A DNA stretch of 64,000 nucleotides, from assembly GCF_007830115.1 (NCBI RefSeq), contig NZ_VLKP01000005.1, positions 124,001-188,000 of the forward strand, written 5' to 3'. Every line of letters begins with the position of its first letter. Within the stretch, counting starts at the first letter, position 1. Below the pieces are notes generated by a model that ran no database searches, was not told the DNA's origin, and saw only the letters and a list, made by a program, of their open reading frames with translations. This document shows positions 17,300 through 26,789 of the stretch, piece after piece. The stretch is from Aerolutibacter ruishenii (GTDB lineage Bacteria; Pseudomonadota; Gammaproteobacteria; Xanthomonadales; Xanthomonadaceae). Both the position numbers and the translations under genes were made by a program.

Positions 17300-20200
17300 T
17301 TACTTCACGGACAGGGCGGCGACCGATGCACCAACAGGCGCATCACCCTTCCTGCGGCGTGCGCGGCGCAGCAGACCACCGCTGCCATGCCCGATGTCGT
17401 CCAGGATGGCGTACACGGTGGGCAGGAACAGCAACGTGGCCACGGTGGAGAAGGCCAGGCCGCCGGCGATCGCACGGGCCATCGGGGCGTAGGCGATGCC
17501 ATCACCGGTGCCCTGCGACATCGCGATTGGAATCATCGCCAGGATCGCCGTGCCCATGGTCATCAGCACCGGGCGAAGGCGCTCGCGGCAGCCCTCCACC
17601 AGCGCCTCGGTCCGCGACAGGCCACGGCGGCGCAGGTTGTTGATGTGTTCGACCATCACGATGCCGTTGTTCACCACCACGCCCATCAGCACCAGGATGC
17701 CGATGAAGGCCATGATGTTGAACTCGGTCCCGGTCAGCCAGAACAACCAGAACACGCCGAATACCGAGAACACGACGCCCGACATGATCGCCGAGGGGAA
17801 CAGCAGTGACTCGAACACCGCGGCCATGACCACGTAGACCATCACCAGCGCGATCAGCAGGTTGAAGATCATCTGTGTGACCATCTGGCTCTCGTCGAAG
17901 AACTGCAAGGTCTCGAAGGTGTGGCTGTAACCGGCAGGGAACGTGATCGACTTCAGCGTTTCCTCCACCGCCTTGCGCGCCTCCGGCATGGTGGTCTTGC
18001 CATCGGGCGCAGCTTCCACGGTCAGCGTCGTCTGGCGGTTGATGCGGCGGATCTGGCTTGCAGCCTCGCCCGGCACTACGTCGACCATCGCCAGCAGCGG
18101 CACCTGGCGGCCATCGGTAGCGCGCACGGTGAAGGACGCCAGTTCCCTGGCGCCGTACTGTTCGGCACCGGCGAAACGGACCCATACCGGCACCTCGGTG
18201 TCGCCACGGCGGAAGTCGCGCAGCCGTGCACCGCGCAGCGCCATGCCGACGAAGGTACCCACCTGCTCGGTGGTGAAGCCAAAGGAGGCGGCACGTTCGC
18301 GATCAATGCGGACCTGGACTTCCTGGTTGCGATCACCGGTGTCGACGCGCACGTCGCGCAACTCCGGACGCCGCTCCAGCACCGGCAGTATGTCGCGGGC
18401 GATGTCGTTCAACATCTGGGTGGAGTCGCCCACCAGCCGGAACTGCACGGATTTCGGTGGGCCGCCACCGCCGCCGCCATCCTGCTGCCCCACGATCAGG
18501 CTGGCCCGCGCCGATTTGGGCAGTTCGCGGCTGATCCGGTCGACCAGCGGCTTCAACTCACCCTTGTAGCCTTCGTCAAATGTCACGCGGGTGCCACCCC
18601 ATCCCTGCTCGCTGAACCAGGAGTAGATCTGGGTAATGTGGTAGTCCTTGCGCCGCGCGTCCAGGAAATCCTCCACGCGCGCCACTTCGGCCGACATCTG
18701 CTCGACCGTGTAGCTGCCGTTCCACTGGTAGCCGATTTGCGTCTCGGCCTCCTCGTCACCACCAAACATGTTGTATTTGGTCAACATCACCGGGGCCACG
18801 CTGATGGCGACCATCAGGGCCACCCCCAGCAGGCTCTTGCCGCGATGCGCGAGGCTCCAGTGCAGCAGCTTCGCGTAGCGGTCCTGCAACCGGTGGATGA
18901 CGCCGGTGCGCGCGGTCAGCGCCGGCGGCGTTTTCAACCGCGCCGACAGCATCGGGATCAGGCTCACCGCCACCAGCCACGAGGCCAGCAACGACACCGA
19001 GATGGTGATGGCGATCTGCGACAGGTAGATCGCCAGGATATTGCGCTCGCCAAACAGGTTGGGCACGAACACGATGCAGTGGCACAGCGTACCGGCGGAC
19101 AGCGCGATGGCCACGTGCCGCGTGCCCAGGATCGACGCCAGGCGGGGATTGCCTGGGTTTTTCTCGCGCTCCTGGTAGATGCTCTCCACCACCACGACCG
19201 CGTTGTCCACCAGCATGCCCACGGCCAGCAGCAGGCCCATCATCGACAGGATGTTGAGCGTGACCCCGGCGAAGTACATGAAGCCCAGGGTCATGATGAA
19301 ACAGATCGGGATGGCCAGCGACACCATCAGCGTCGACGGCCAGTGGCGCAGGAAGAAGTACAGCACGATCACCGACAGGATCAGGCCGATGGCGCCGGCT
19401 TCGGCCAGTTCCAGCAGCGAGTCGGTCACCACTGCGCCCTGGTCGTTGATGGTCTTGACCTGGATGCCCTGCATCGAAGGCTCGCTCTGGATGCGCTCGA
19501 CCTCGGCCAGCACCTGTCGCGAGACATCCACGAGGTTGGCGCTACGTTCCTTGAACACATCCAGGCCGACCGCCGGACGGCCGTCCAGGCGGCGGCCCAT
19601 CTCGTTGCGCGCGGGCTTCAGGTGCACCTCGGCCACGTCGCCCAGGCGCACGTTGCCCGACAACACCAGTTCACGTAATTGTTCCAGAGATTCAAGCTCG
19701 CCGACTGGCTGCACGCGCAGCCGCTGGCCTCCGTCCGTGACCTGGCCCGCCGACACGGAGAAGTTGAGGTCGCGCAGGCGCCGGTTGAGGTCGTCCAGCG
19801 AAAGCCCATGGGCACTCAACCGCTGCGGGTCGATCGCCACCTCCACTTCGTTGGCGGTCGCGCCCGAGACCCGCACCTGTGCCACCCCAGGCACGCGTTC
19901 GATGCGCCGCTTGAGCTCGCGATCGATCAGGTCGTAGGACTTGGACAGGTCCAGCGTCTCGCTGGCCAGGCGGATTGCCAGCACCGGCTCGTCGTCGGTA
20001 CTGGCGTTGCCCACGAAGATGCGCGTCAGCTCATCCGGCAATTCATCGCGGATCGCATCGATGCGTTCGCGCGCCTCGGACGCGGCGATCTTGACGTCGC
20101 GCTCCCAGTCGCTGAACAGCACCATGATGTTGGCGCCGTTGGCCGTTGCGGTGCTCTGGATGTTGCGAATGCCCGGCAGCGTGGCAAGCGCCTCCTCCGA

Positions 20201-20398
20201 AGGCCGTACGAGCGTGCGCTCCACCTCTTCCGGGGTTGAGCCCTGGTAAGGCATCTGCATGAAGATGACGGGAAAGGAGACCGAGGGAAAGGCCTCCAGC
20301 GGCAAACGGATCGCGGCGAGCAGGCCCACCACCACCAGGGTCACGAAGAACATGACCGTGGTGATGGGCCTGCGGATGCTGAGTTCGGCGATGCTCAT
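17300..20398 (-). CDS. RND efflux permease (second of a two-permease pump)
   Basis: A 1032-residue RND transporter with the standard two-fold layout: spans at the start and middle, and two large periplasmic loops. The relay positions differ from AcrB: the span-4 pair reads D398-N399 (LVDNAVVVVE) where AcrB has D-D, and the span-10 lysine is replaced by N910 (VVNNGIVMVE). Other RND subgroups carry the same set, so this is not proof of inactivity. The ATG at 20398 overlaps the stop of the first permease by 4 bases. Order adaptor-permease-permease resembles MdtABC/MuxABC pumps, where two permeases form a mixed trimer. No outer-membrane channel gene is adjacent. Confidence 0.9.
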   Translation of the reverse strand: MSIAELSIRRPITTVMFFVTLVVVGLLAAIRLPLEAFPSVSFPVIFMQMPYQGSTPEEVERTLVRPSEEALATLPGIRNIQSTATANGANIMVLFSDWERDVKIAASEARERIDAIRDELPDELTRIFVGNASTDDEPVLAIRLASETLDLSKSYDLIDRELKRRIERVPGVAQVRVSGATANEVEVAIDPQRLSAHGLSLDDLNRRLRDLNFSVSAGQVTDGGQRLRVQPVGELESLEQLRELVLSGNVRLGDVAEVHLKPARNEMGRRLDGRPAVGLDVFKERSANLVDVSRQVLAEVERIQSEPSMQGIQVKTINDQGAVVTDSLLELAEAGAIGLILSVIVLYFFLRHWPSTLMVSLAIPICFIMTLGFMYFAGVTLNILSMMGLLLAVGMLVDNAVVVVESIYQEREKNPGNPRLASILGTRHVAIALSAGTLCHCIVFVPNLFGERNILAIYLSQIAITISVSLLASWLVAVSLIPMLSARLKTPPALTARTGVIHRLQDRYAKLLHWSLAHRGKSLLGVALMVAISVAPVMLTKYNMFGGDEEAETQIGYQWNGSYTVEQMSAEVARVEDFLDARRKDYHITQIYSWFSEQGWGGTRVTFDEGYKGELKPLVDRISRELPKSARASLIVGQQDGGGGGGPPKSVQFRLVGDSTQMLNDIARDILPVLERRPELRDVRVDTGDRNQEVQVRIDRERAASFGFTTEQVGTFVGMALRGARLRDFRRGDTEVPVWVRFAGAEQYGARELASFTVRATDGRQVPLLAMVDVVPGEAASQIRRINRQTTLTVEAAPDGKTTMPEARKAVEETLKSITFPAGYSHTFETLQFFDESQMVTQMIFNLLIALVMVYVVMAAVFESLLFPSAIMSGVVFSVFGVFWLFWLTGTEFNIMAFIGILVLMGVVVNNGIVMVEHINNLRRRGLSRTEALVEGCRERLRPVLMTMGTAILAMIPIAMSQGTGDGIAYAPMARAIAGGLAFSTVATLLFLPTVYAILDDIGHGSGGLLRRARRRKGDAPVGASVAALSVK

Positions 20399-23300
20399 CC
20401 GGCCATCCCCGCATCCGCCGCGATGGCGCCTTCGTTCTCGGAACGTGCCTGGCGGGCGCGACGGCCGCGCTCCAGCCAGTATTCCTCGGAGCGGCGGTCC
20501 AGCAGGTCGTAGACCACCGGGATCACCAGCAGGGTGAGCAGGGTGGACACCAGCAGGCCACCGATCACCGTGATGGCCATCGGCGAGCGCACTTCGGCGC
20601 CCTCGCCCACGGCAATCGCCAGCGGCAGGAAGCCGAACAGCGTGCACAGCGTAGTCATGGCGATCGGGCGCAGGCGCGAGCGGGCACCTTCGACCAAAGC
20701 GTCGCGCTTGGCCACGCCGGTCTCACGCAACTGGTTGACCTTGTCGATCAGGATGATCGCGTTCTTGGTCACCAGGCCCACCAGCAGGATCAGGCCGATG
20801 AACACCACCACCGAGATCGAGTTGCCGGTGACCAGCAGGGCCAGCACCGCCCCCACCAGCGCCAGCGGGATGGTGAAGAGGATGACGAACGGATGCAGCA
20901 GCGATTCGAACTGGGAGGCCATGACCAGGTAGACCATGAACACCGCCAGCGCGAAGGCGAACAGCAACGAGCGCAGCGAGGACGCGAGTTCTTCGCCCTG
21001 CCCGCCCACGTGCATGCCGATGCCGGCACCCAGCGGGTTGGCCTCCACCATGTCGCCGACTTCCTTCACCGCCGTGCCCAGATCGATGCCGTTGAGGTTG
21101 GACGACACCACGGCCACGCGCACCTGGTCGGCACGGTGGATCTCGCTGGGACCGGTGGTCGCGACCACGTCGGCCACCGCGTCCAGCGTCACCGGCCGGG
21201 CGCTGCCCGGGTTGACGACCAGACGACGGATGTTCTCCACCGAATTACGCTCGTTTTCCTGCGCGCGCACCAGCACGTCGATGCGGCGGTCGCGGAAGCT
21301 GTAACGGGTCGCCACCTCGCCGCGCACCTGTCGCACCACCGCGTCCGAAAGCTGGCGCGTGGTCAGGCCCAATGCGGCCGCGCGCACCTGGTCGAAGCGG
21401 ATCTGCACTTCGGGGAAGCCCTGCTCAACCGTGGATTTGACGTCGGTGTAGTGCGGGTTGGCACGCAGCAGTCCGGCCAGCTTCTGGCCCGCCGCCCGGA
21501 TCTCTTCCAGGTCCTGTCCGCGCAGTTCGATCTCCAGCGGCGTGGAGAAGCTGAAAAGCTCGGGGCGGCGGAAGTCCACCTGCGCACCTGGATGGTGCTT
21601 CATCGTTTCGCGCAGGCGGTTGGTCGTGGCGGCCTCGACCGCCTCGCTTCCGCCGCCTTCCATGATGATCGACAGGCGGCCGATGTTCTCGCCGCTTTCA
21701 GTCGGGCTCGCGTCCAGGCGGGTACCCGTGCCGCTGAATCCGTAGATCGCACGCACACCCGGCTCCTTGGCGTGTGCGACCTGTACGTCACGCACGACGG
21801 CGTCGGTATCGCCCAGCGGCGTGCCGGGCGGCAGCTTCACCATCATCTCGAAGCGGTCCTGCGCAAGTTGCGGGATCAGGTCGGTGCCCAGCATGGGCAA
21901 CGCGGCCAGCGCCAGCAGGAAGGCCACGGCCGATCCGGCAAGCACCATCTTCGGGCGCTGCAGCGCACCAGGCAGCAGGCGCAGGTAGCCGCGTTCCGCG
22001 CGGCCGTAAGGCGCCATCGCCAGGTCGCTGGCCTTGCGCATCACCGGTGCGACCACCGCGACGATTCCACGCCACGCGCGGATCACCAGCCAAGCGAGGC
22101 CGAAGAACGCGCTGCGCACGCCCCAACCCAGCCCGCGGCCGGTCGCCGCAAGCGGCTTCTGCCAGCGTTTTTCCGGCTCCCAGCCCGGTTGCGCCGGCTC
22201 CTCCGGGAATGCCAGCGGCGCACGCCCCTTCAGCGAGCTCAGCATCGGGATCAGCGTCATCGACACGACCAGCGAGATCGCGATGGCAATCGCCACGGTC
22301 AGCGCCTGGTCGCGGAACAGCTGCCCAGCGATGCCCTCGACGAACACCAATGGCAGGAACACGGCGATGGTAGTCAACGTGGAGGCCACCACGGCCATGC
22401 CCACTTCACGGGTGCCGGTAATGGCGGCATCCAGGATGCCCAGTCCGCGCTCGCGTGCCTTGGCGATGCTCTCCAGCACCACGATCGAGTCATCCACCAC
22501 CAGGCCCGTCGCCAGCGCCAGGCCGCCTAGCGACATCACGTTCAGGCCCAGCCCGAACTGGCCCATGAAGAAGAACGTGGCGATGATCGACACCGGCAAC
22601 GACAGGCTGATCACGAACGTGCTCCAGCCATCGCGCAGGAACAGGAAGATGATCAGGATGGCGAGCGCGCCACCGATCACCGCGTCCTTCTTGACCTCGT
22701 TGACCGAGTTGCGGATGAACTTCGACTGATCCTCGATGACGGTCAGTTCCACGTCGGCGGGCAGCGACTTGCGGACCTGTTCCAGGCGCGCGTGCACGGC
22801 ATCGGCAGTGGCCACGGTGTTGGCGTCGCCTTCCTTGTAGACAGCGAGCTCCACCGTTTCACGACCGCCCAGGCGGATGATCGATTCACGCTCACGATAG
22901 CCCTGGCGGACTTCGGCCACGTCCTTGAGGCGCACGGGCAAACCACCCGCGACCACGGAGTTTCCGCCGCCCGAGGCACTCTGCGCGGCCGAAGCCGCCG
23001 CCATCGCATCGGCCGAACCGGTGGCGGCCGCCACGCGGGCCATCTGCAACATTGCATCCTGGGCGGCGTTGTTGCCCGCGCTGCGCACGGTCAACAGCAG
23101 TTCGCCCATTTCCTCGACGCTGGCGAACTGGTTGACGGTGCGCACCAGGTACCGCTGGGATCCTTCCTCCAGGCGCCCGCCGGAGACGTTGACGTTCTCC
23201 TGCTTCAAGCGGTTGATGACCGTATCGACGGACAGCCCCATCTGCGCCATCCGGCGCGGGTCCACTTCCACCTGCACTTCGTCCTCGAGGCCGCCGCCAA

Positions 23301-23862
23301 CCTTGACGGCAGCGACGCCGCCCACCGGCTCCAGCTTCTTCTTGAGGTCGTCGTCCGCGTAGCGGCGCAGCATCACCAGTTCGCGCTGGTCATCACTCTT
23401 GCCCTTGGCCGACAGCGCCAGCCGCAGGATCGGTTCATTGGAGGGATTGAAGCGCAGCAGCACCGGTGGCTTGGCTTCCTGCGGAAGCTGCAGCATCTCC
23501 ATCTTGTCGCGCACGTCCAGGCCGGCACGGTCCATGTCCGTGCCCCACGCGAACTCCAGCACCACGTCGCTCTGCCCCGCGCGGGACACCGACTTGAGCT
23601 TGCGCAGCCCCTTCACGACGCCCAGTGCCTCTTCCACGGGCTCCGAGATCAGCGTCTCGATCTCGGCCGGCGCCGCGCCGGTGTACTCGGTGCGCACGGT
23701 CAGCGTCGGGTAGCTGAGGTCTGGCAACAGGTTGACCTTCAACCCGCTCAACGCGATCAGGCCGAACAGCAGGAAGGTCAGGGTCACCATCGCCACCGTC
23801 ACGCGGCGGCGGGTGGAGAACTCGACCAGGTCGAAAGAGCGCGCGTCCGAAGATTGCGTCAC
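20395..23862 (-). CDS. RND efflux permease (first of a two-permease pump), enlarged
   Basis: A 1155-residue RND transporter, about 120 residues longer than AcrB. The proton-relay residues are present: D457-D458 (VVDDSIVVLE) and K1033 (VTKNAIILID). Extra length comes from an Ala/Ser/Gly-rich insert in the first periplasmic loop (about residues 265-305) and a Pro/Trp-rich insert with a further hydrophobic stretch between the two halves (about 550-630). It starts 14 bases after the adaptor gene and overlaps the second permease by 4 bases. Substrates are likely hydrophobic or amphiphilic compounds exported from the periplasm or inner membrane; the exact range cannot be read. Confidence 0.9.
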   Translation of the reverse strand: MTQSSDARSFDLVEFSTRRRVTVAMVTLTFLLFGLIALSGLKVNLLPDLSYPTLTVRTEYTGAAPAEIETLISEPVEEALGVVKGLRKLKSVSRAGQSDVVLEFAWGTDMDRAGLDVRDKMEMLQLPQEAKPPVLLRFNPSNEPILRLALSAKGKSDDQRELVMLRRYADDDLKKKLEPVGGVAAVKVGGGLEDEVQVEVDPRRMAQMGLSVDTVINRLKQENVNVSGGRLEEGSQRYLVRTVNQFASVEEMGELLLTVRSAGNNAAQDAMLQMARVAAATGSADAMAAASAAQSASGGGNSVVAGGLPVRLKDVAEVRQGYRERESIIRLGGRETVELAVYKEGDANTVATADAVHARLEQVRKSLPADVELTVIEDQSKFIRNSVNEVKKDAVIGGALAILIIFLFLRDGWSTFVISLSLPVSIIATFFFMGQFGLGLNVMSLGGLALATGLVVDDSIVVLESIAKARERGLGILDAAITGTREVGMAVVASTLTTIAVFLPLVFVEGIAGQLFRDQALTVAIAIAISLVVSMTLIPMLSSLKGRAPLAFPEEPAQPGWEPEKRWQKPLAATGRGLGWGVRSAFFGLAWLVIRAWRGIVAVVAPVMRKASDLAMAPYGRAERGYLRLLPGALQRPKMVLAGSAVAFLLALAALPMLGTDLIPQLAQDRFEMMVKLPPGTPLGDTDAVVRDVQVAHAKEPGVRAIYGFSGTGTRLDASPTESGENIGRLSIIMEGGGSEAVEAATTNRLRETMKHHPGAQVDFRRPELFSFSTPLEIELRGQDLEEIRAAGQKLAGLLRANPHYTDVKSTVEQGFPEVQIRFDQVRAAALGLTTRQLSDAVVRQVRGEVATRYSFRDRRIDVLVRAQENERNSVENIRRLVVNPGSARPVTLDAVADVVATTGPSEIHRADQVRVAVVSSNLNGIDLGTAVKEVGDMVEANPLGAGIGMHVGGQGEELASSLRSLLFAFALAVFMVYLVMASQFESLLHPFVILFTIPLALVGAVLALLVTGNSISVVVFIGLILLVGLVTKNAIILIDKVNQLRETGVAKRDALVEGARSRLRPIAMTTLCTLFGFLPLAIAVGEGAEVRSPMAITVIGGLLVSTLLTLLVIPVVYDLLDRRSEEYWLERGRRARQARSENEGAIAADAGMAG

Positions 23863-23876
23863 GGGAACGTCTCCAG

Positions 23877-25004
23877 TTACTGCTTGTTGGAGGCAGGCTT
23901 GGCGGTAGCGGTCTTGGCGGACGCCACCGGCTTGCCGATCACGCTCACCACCGTCCCGTCACGCAGGGTGTTCTTGCCGGCGACGACCACTTCGTCACCC
24001 AACTGGACGCCCTTGCGCACTTCCACCCACTCGCCGTCCACGTAGCCCAGCTCGACCGGCACGCGCTGCGACTTGCCACCCTTCACCATGAACACCGCGG
24101 TGTCGGCCTCGCCTTCGAGCAGGGCCGTGCGCGGGATCACCAGTGCATCGGCGCGGTTGTCGTAGGCGATGGCGATGCGGCCGAACATACCCGGCTGCAG
24201 CACGCCCTCACCGTTGAACGAGCAGATCACACGGAAGGTGCCGCTGCCCGAATCCACCACCGGGGCCACGCGATCGACCTCGCCAAGGAAAGTCCGGCCT
24301 GGCAATGCGTCGGCCTTCAGTTGTACCGGCAGGCCGGCCTTGAGCGGGGCCAGTTCGCGCTCCGGTACGTTCAACACCATCTCCAGGCGCGAGGTGTCGA
24401 CGATGCGGAAGATCGGGGTGTTGATCTGCACGAAGTTGCCCGGCTTGATCGACTTGGAGGCCACCACGCCGGAAATCGGCGCCACCACGTTGGCATACGA
24501 CACCTCGAGATTGGCCAGGCGGTTCACCGCACGTGCGTTCTCAAGGTCGTAGCGGATGCGGTCGTGGTCGGCCGCGCTGATCAGCTTCTGCGCCATCAGC
24601 TGCTGGGCACGCGCGAATTCATTCTGCAGCTTGTGCATCTGCGCCGCGCTCTGCGCTGCCTGCAGCGAAGCCCGGGCCGCGTCCAGCCGCACCAGTACTT
24701 GTCCGGCGCGAACCTGCTGTCCTTCCTCCACCAGCACGTCCAGCGCCACGCCGGAGGTCTTGGCCACCACCTGCGATTCGCCGCGGGCCTCCAGGGGCGC
24801 CGTGCCGCTGTAACTCGCGGCCACGGATCGGCGGGTGGCCTTGGCCACTTCCACCGGGACCGACTCGGCCTCGACCTTGTCCGGAGCCTTGGCCTGGGCG
24901 TCTCCGTTACCGCCCTTGCAACCCACCAGGGCCAATGCGCATGCCAACGACAGCGCACCCGCGCGCAGCATTCCGGATCCGTGGGAGAGGTTGATGGGAC
25001 GCAT
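23877..25004 (-). CDS. RND efflux periplasmic adaptor lipoprotein
   Basis: A 375-residue membrane-fusion protein. The ATG at 25004 gives a signal peptide ending in the lipobox ALVGC, so it is probably an inner-membrane lipoprotein. The order barrel, lipoyl, helical hairpin, lipoyl, barrel is recognisable: SGVALDVLVEEGQQVRAGQVLVRLD begins the first lipoyl half (about residue 85) and APISGVVASKSIKPGNFVQ the second (about residue 165). AAGG-type purines upstream support the start over the in-frame codon at 25058. It links the two permeases downstream to an outer-membrane channel that must be encoded elsewhere. It is divergent from the cytochrome genes. Confidence 0.9.
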   Translation of the reverse strand: MRPINLSHGSGMLRAGALSLACALALVGCKGGNGDAQAKAPDKVEAESVPVEVAKATRRSVAASYSGTAPLEARGESQVVAKTSGVALDVLVEEGQQVRAGQVLVRLDAARASLQAAQSAAQMHKLQNEFARAQQLMAQKLISAADHDRIRYDLENARAVNRLANLEVSYANVVAPISGVVASKSIKPGNFVQINTPIFRIVDTSRLEMVLNVPERELAPLKAGLPVQLKADALPGRTFLGEVDRVAPVVDSGSGTFRVICSFNGEGVLQPGMFGRIAIAYDNRADALVIPRTALLEGEADTAVFMVKGGKSQRVPVELGYVDGEWVEVRKGVQLGDEVVVAGKNTLRDGTVVSVIGKPVASAKTATAKPASNKQ

Positions 25005-25168
25005 GATGGTGACCTTGATAAGGGGATGGGCCGGACACTTGTGCCGGTGTTGTATCAAGGTAGATCACCCGTTCGTCTAAACCATGCGCCAGAGGTCATG
25101 GTGACCGTCGCCATGGACAGATGTCCGGGCCAGTGCGCCATGACTTCAGTCAAACCATGGGTAGCGGC

Positions 25169-25174
25169 TATACT
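25169..25174 (+). promoter_or_regulatory. candidate -10 element for the cytochrome c pair
   Basis: TATACT matches 5 of 6 bases of the sigma-70 -10 consensus, in a gap otherwise rich in GC, 79 bases before the first cytochrome start. The -35 region (TTCAGT at 25145-25150, 18-base spacing) is weak, so this is a tentative call. Confidence 0.4.
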
Positions 25175-25252
25175 CCAACGCTTGTGCGCGGCCTTGGGCC
25201 CCGCCCAACCAGCCTTGAACCCTGCCAGCCACACGAGATTGCGGACTACGAC

Positions 25253-25639
25253 ATGATGCGACTGCTGACGATCGCCGCCTGCTTCGCCCTCACCACGGTT
25301 GCGTTCGCGACCATGGCCCAGGACGCCCCGGCGCCCGAAGCCACCCCCGTTGCGGCCCCGGCCGCCGCCACCGCGCCCGTCGCGGCCAAGGGCAATGCCG
25401 AAGCCGGCCGCGCCCTCGCCTACACCTGCATGGGCTGCCACGGCATCACCGGCTACAAAAACGCCTACCCCAACTTCCACGTCCCCAGGATCGGCGGCCA
25501 GTCACCCGAGTACCTGGGCAACGCGCTGCACGAATACCGGAAGGGCAGCCGCAAGCACCCGACCATGCAGGCGCAGGCGCAGAGCTTCAGCGACCAGCAG
25601 ATCGCCGACATCGCCGCCTTCCTTTCCACCCTGAAGTGA
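25253..25639 (+). CDS. single-haem cytochrome c (c4/c5-like), first of a pair
   Basis: A 128-residue exported cytochrome. The signal peptide covers about residues 1-24 (LLTIAACFALTTVAFATMAQ). An Ala/Pro-rich linker leads to the haem motif CMGCH near residue 61. The C-terminal sequence FSDQQIADIAAFLSTLK is the closing helix of class I cytochromes, with a methionine in PTMQAQ as candidate axial ligand. The start is one of two adjacent ATG codons (25253 or 25256). It probably passes electrons in the periplasm. The next gene, also a single-haem cytochrome, begins 14 bases later, so together they resemble a dihaem c4 split over two genes. Confidence 0.85.
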   Translation: MMRLLTIAACFALTTVAFATMAQDAPAPEATPVAAPAAATAPVAAKGNAEAGRALAYTCMGCHGITGYKNAYPNFHVPRIGGQSPEYLGNALHEYRKGSRKHPTMQAQAQSFSDQQIADIAAFLSTLK

Positions 25640-25653
25640 GTGAGCTGACGCAC

Positions 25654-26103
25654 ATGACGACCCATCGCTTTGTCCAAGGCGCCCTCGCCATTGCCCTGCT
25701 CGCCAGTGTCGCCGCGGTTGGCTGCGCCAAGAAGGAAGAGGCCCATGCCCCGGTCGAAGGCGCGCACGCCGCTGAAGCGCCCAAGTCCTCCTCAGCCGGC
25801 CTGCCGGACGGCCACATCGCCGCTGGCGAGGAGCTGGCCAAGGCCAAGGGCGCAACCGGCCAGTCGTGCGTCGACTGCCACGGCACCGAAGGCAACGCCC
25901 CGATCGACCCGAGCTACCCGAAGCTGGCCGGCCAGTACGCCGATTACCTTGCGCACGCCCTGACCCAGTACCGCAGCGGCGACCGCGAGCATGCACTGAT
26001 GTCCGTCCAGGCCAAGAGCCTGACCGACCAGCAGATCGCCGATCTTGGCGCCTACTTCGGTTCCCGCAAGGGCGAACTGCGCGACCTGCAGGGTTTGCAG
26101 TAA
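25654..26103 (+). CDS. single-haem cytochrome c lipoprotein, second of a pair
   Basis: A 149-residue cytochrome with a lipoprotein signal ending in the lipobox AAVGC, so it is probably membrane-anchored. The haem motif is CVDCH near residue 75. ALMSVQAKSLTDQQIADLGAYF at the C-terminal end supplies the candidate axial methionine and final helix, closely parallel to the preceding protein. An in-frame GTG at 25636 would overlap the upstream stop, but the ATG at 25654 gives a cleaner signal peptide. The pair may act as a soluble and a tethered carrier in one respiratory branch. A hairpin terminator follows at 26142. Confidence 0.83.
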   Translation: MTTHRFVQGALAIALLASVAAVGCAKKEEAHAPVEGAHAAEAPKSSSAGLPDGHIAAGEELAKAKGATGQSCVDCHGTEGNAPIDPSYPKLAGQYADYLAHALTQYRSGDREHALMSVQAKSLTDQQIADLGAYFGSRKGELRDLQGLQ

Positions 26104-26141
26104 TACCGGCGTACAGGGGCCATCCCGGCCGCACACTTCAT

Positions 26142-26174
26142 CTGGAGCCCGCCTGTGCGGGCTCCAGTCGTTTC
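26142..26174. terminator. bidirectional hairpin terminator
   Basis: A perfect 11-bp stem (26142-26152 with 26157-26167) with a 4-base loop is followed by TCGTTTC on the plus strand. It lies between the cytochrome pair and the convergent DoxX gene and could serve both. Confidence 0.7.
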
Positions 26175-26230
26175 AGGAATCCGTAAGTCACCGCGTTCCC
26201 GGCGGGCCTGCAAACCGACGCACACGCGAA

Positions 26231-26647
26231 CTAGCCGCAGATCACGCAATCGTCCGTCGATGCGGATTCCGGCTTGTGCCGCCAGGCATCCACGCTGAAT
26301 GCACCGCCGCCGCTGGCCACCAGCATCAGCAAGCCGCCTGCCATTGCCGCCTGCTTGCTCAACTGGATGAACTGGTTCTGGTCGGTGAAATCACCGTAGA
26401 GCATGAGTCCTGCCAGCAAGGACGCCACGGCCAGCACGCTGGCCACGGCCCGGGTATACACGCCCGCCAGCAGCGCCACGCCTCCGACCAACTGCAGCAT
26501 GACCGCCAGCGGGATCAACCCAGACGGTAGTCCAAGCGCCTCCAGCGACTGCTGTGCCTGCGGGTAGTGCAACACTCGCCCCGCCCCGGACAGGATCAAC
26601 AGTAGCGCCAAGCCAGCGCGCCCCAGCAACAGGTAAAGATGGCCCAT
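26231..26647 (-). CDS. DoxX-family membrane protein
   Basis: A 138-residue protein with four hydrophobic segments, the DoxX/DoxD layout, beginning MGHLYLLLGRAGLALLLILSGAGRVLHYP. GRVLHYPQAQQSLEALGLP is the usual DoxX phrase after the first span. The tail carries a CxxC pair (DDCVICG) at the very C-terminus, which is not a general family feature and could bind metal or form a disulphide. The ATG at 26647 has GAGG upstream, while the longer frame to 26950 runs over non-homologous sequence. Members have been linked to quinone-dependent oxidation and redox stress, but the function here is unknown. Confidence 0.78.
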   Translation of the reverse strand: MGHLYLLLGRAGLALLLILSGAGRVLHYPQAQQSLEALGLPSGLIPLAVMLQLVGGVALLAGVYTRAVASVLAVASLLAGLMLYGDFTDQNQFIQLSKQAAMAGGLLMLVASGGGAFSVDAWRHKPESASTDDCVICG

Positions 26648-26789
26648 GGCGGCACCTCGTGCGACAACGCTGCGAGGCCGGCTCCGGGATGGAGGCATGT
26701 GGTGCCCCGTGCGATGCCTCACAGTCTGGCCGCCACCACCAGGCTGTTCAATGCGCGCACTGGCAATCGATTGTTCTACAGGCGGAACA

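Noticed and set aside
17921..19678. A 585-codon open frame on the plus strand opposite the RND permease
   Set aside because: It is antisense to a conserved permease, His/Arg/Gln-rich, with no domain or ribosome site.
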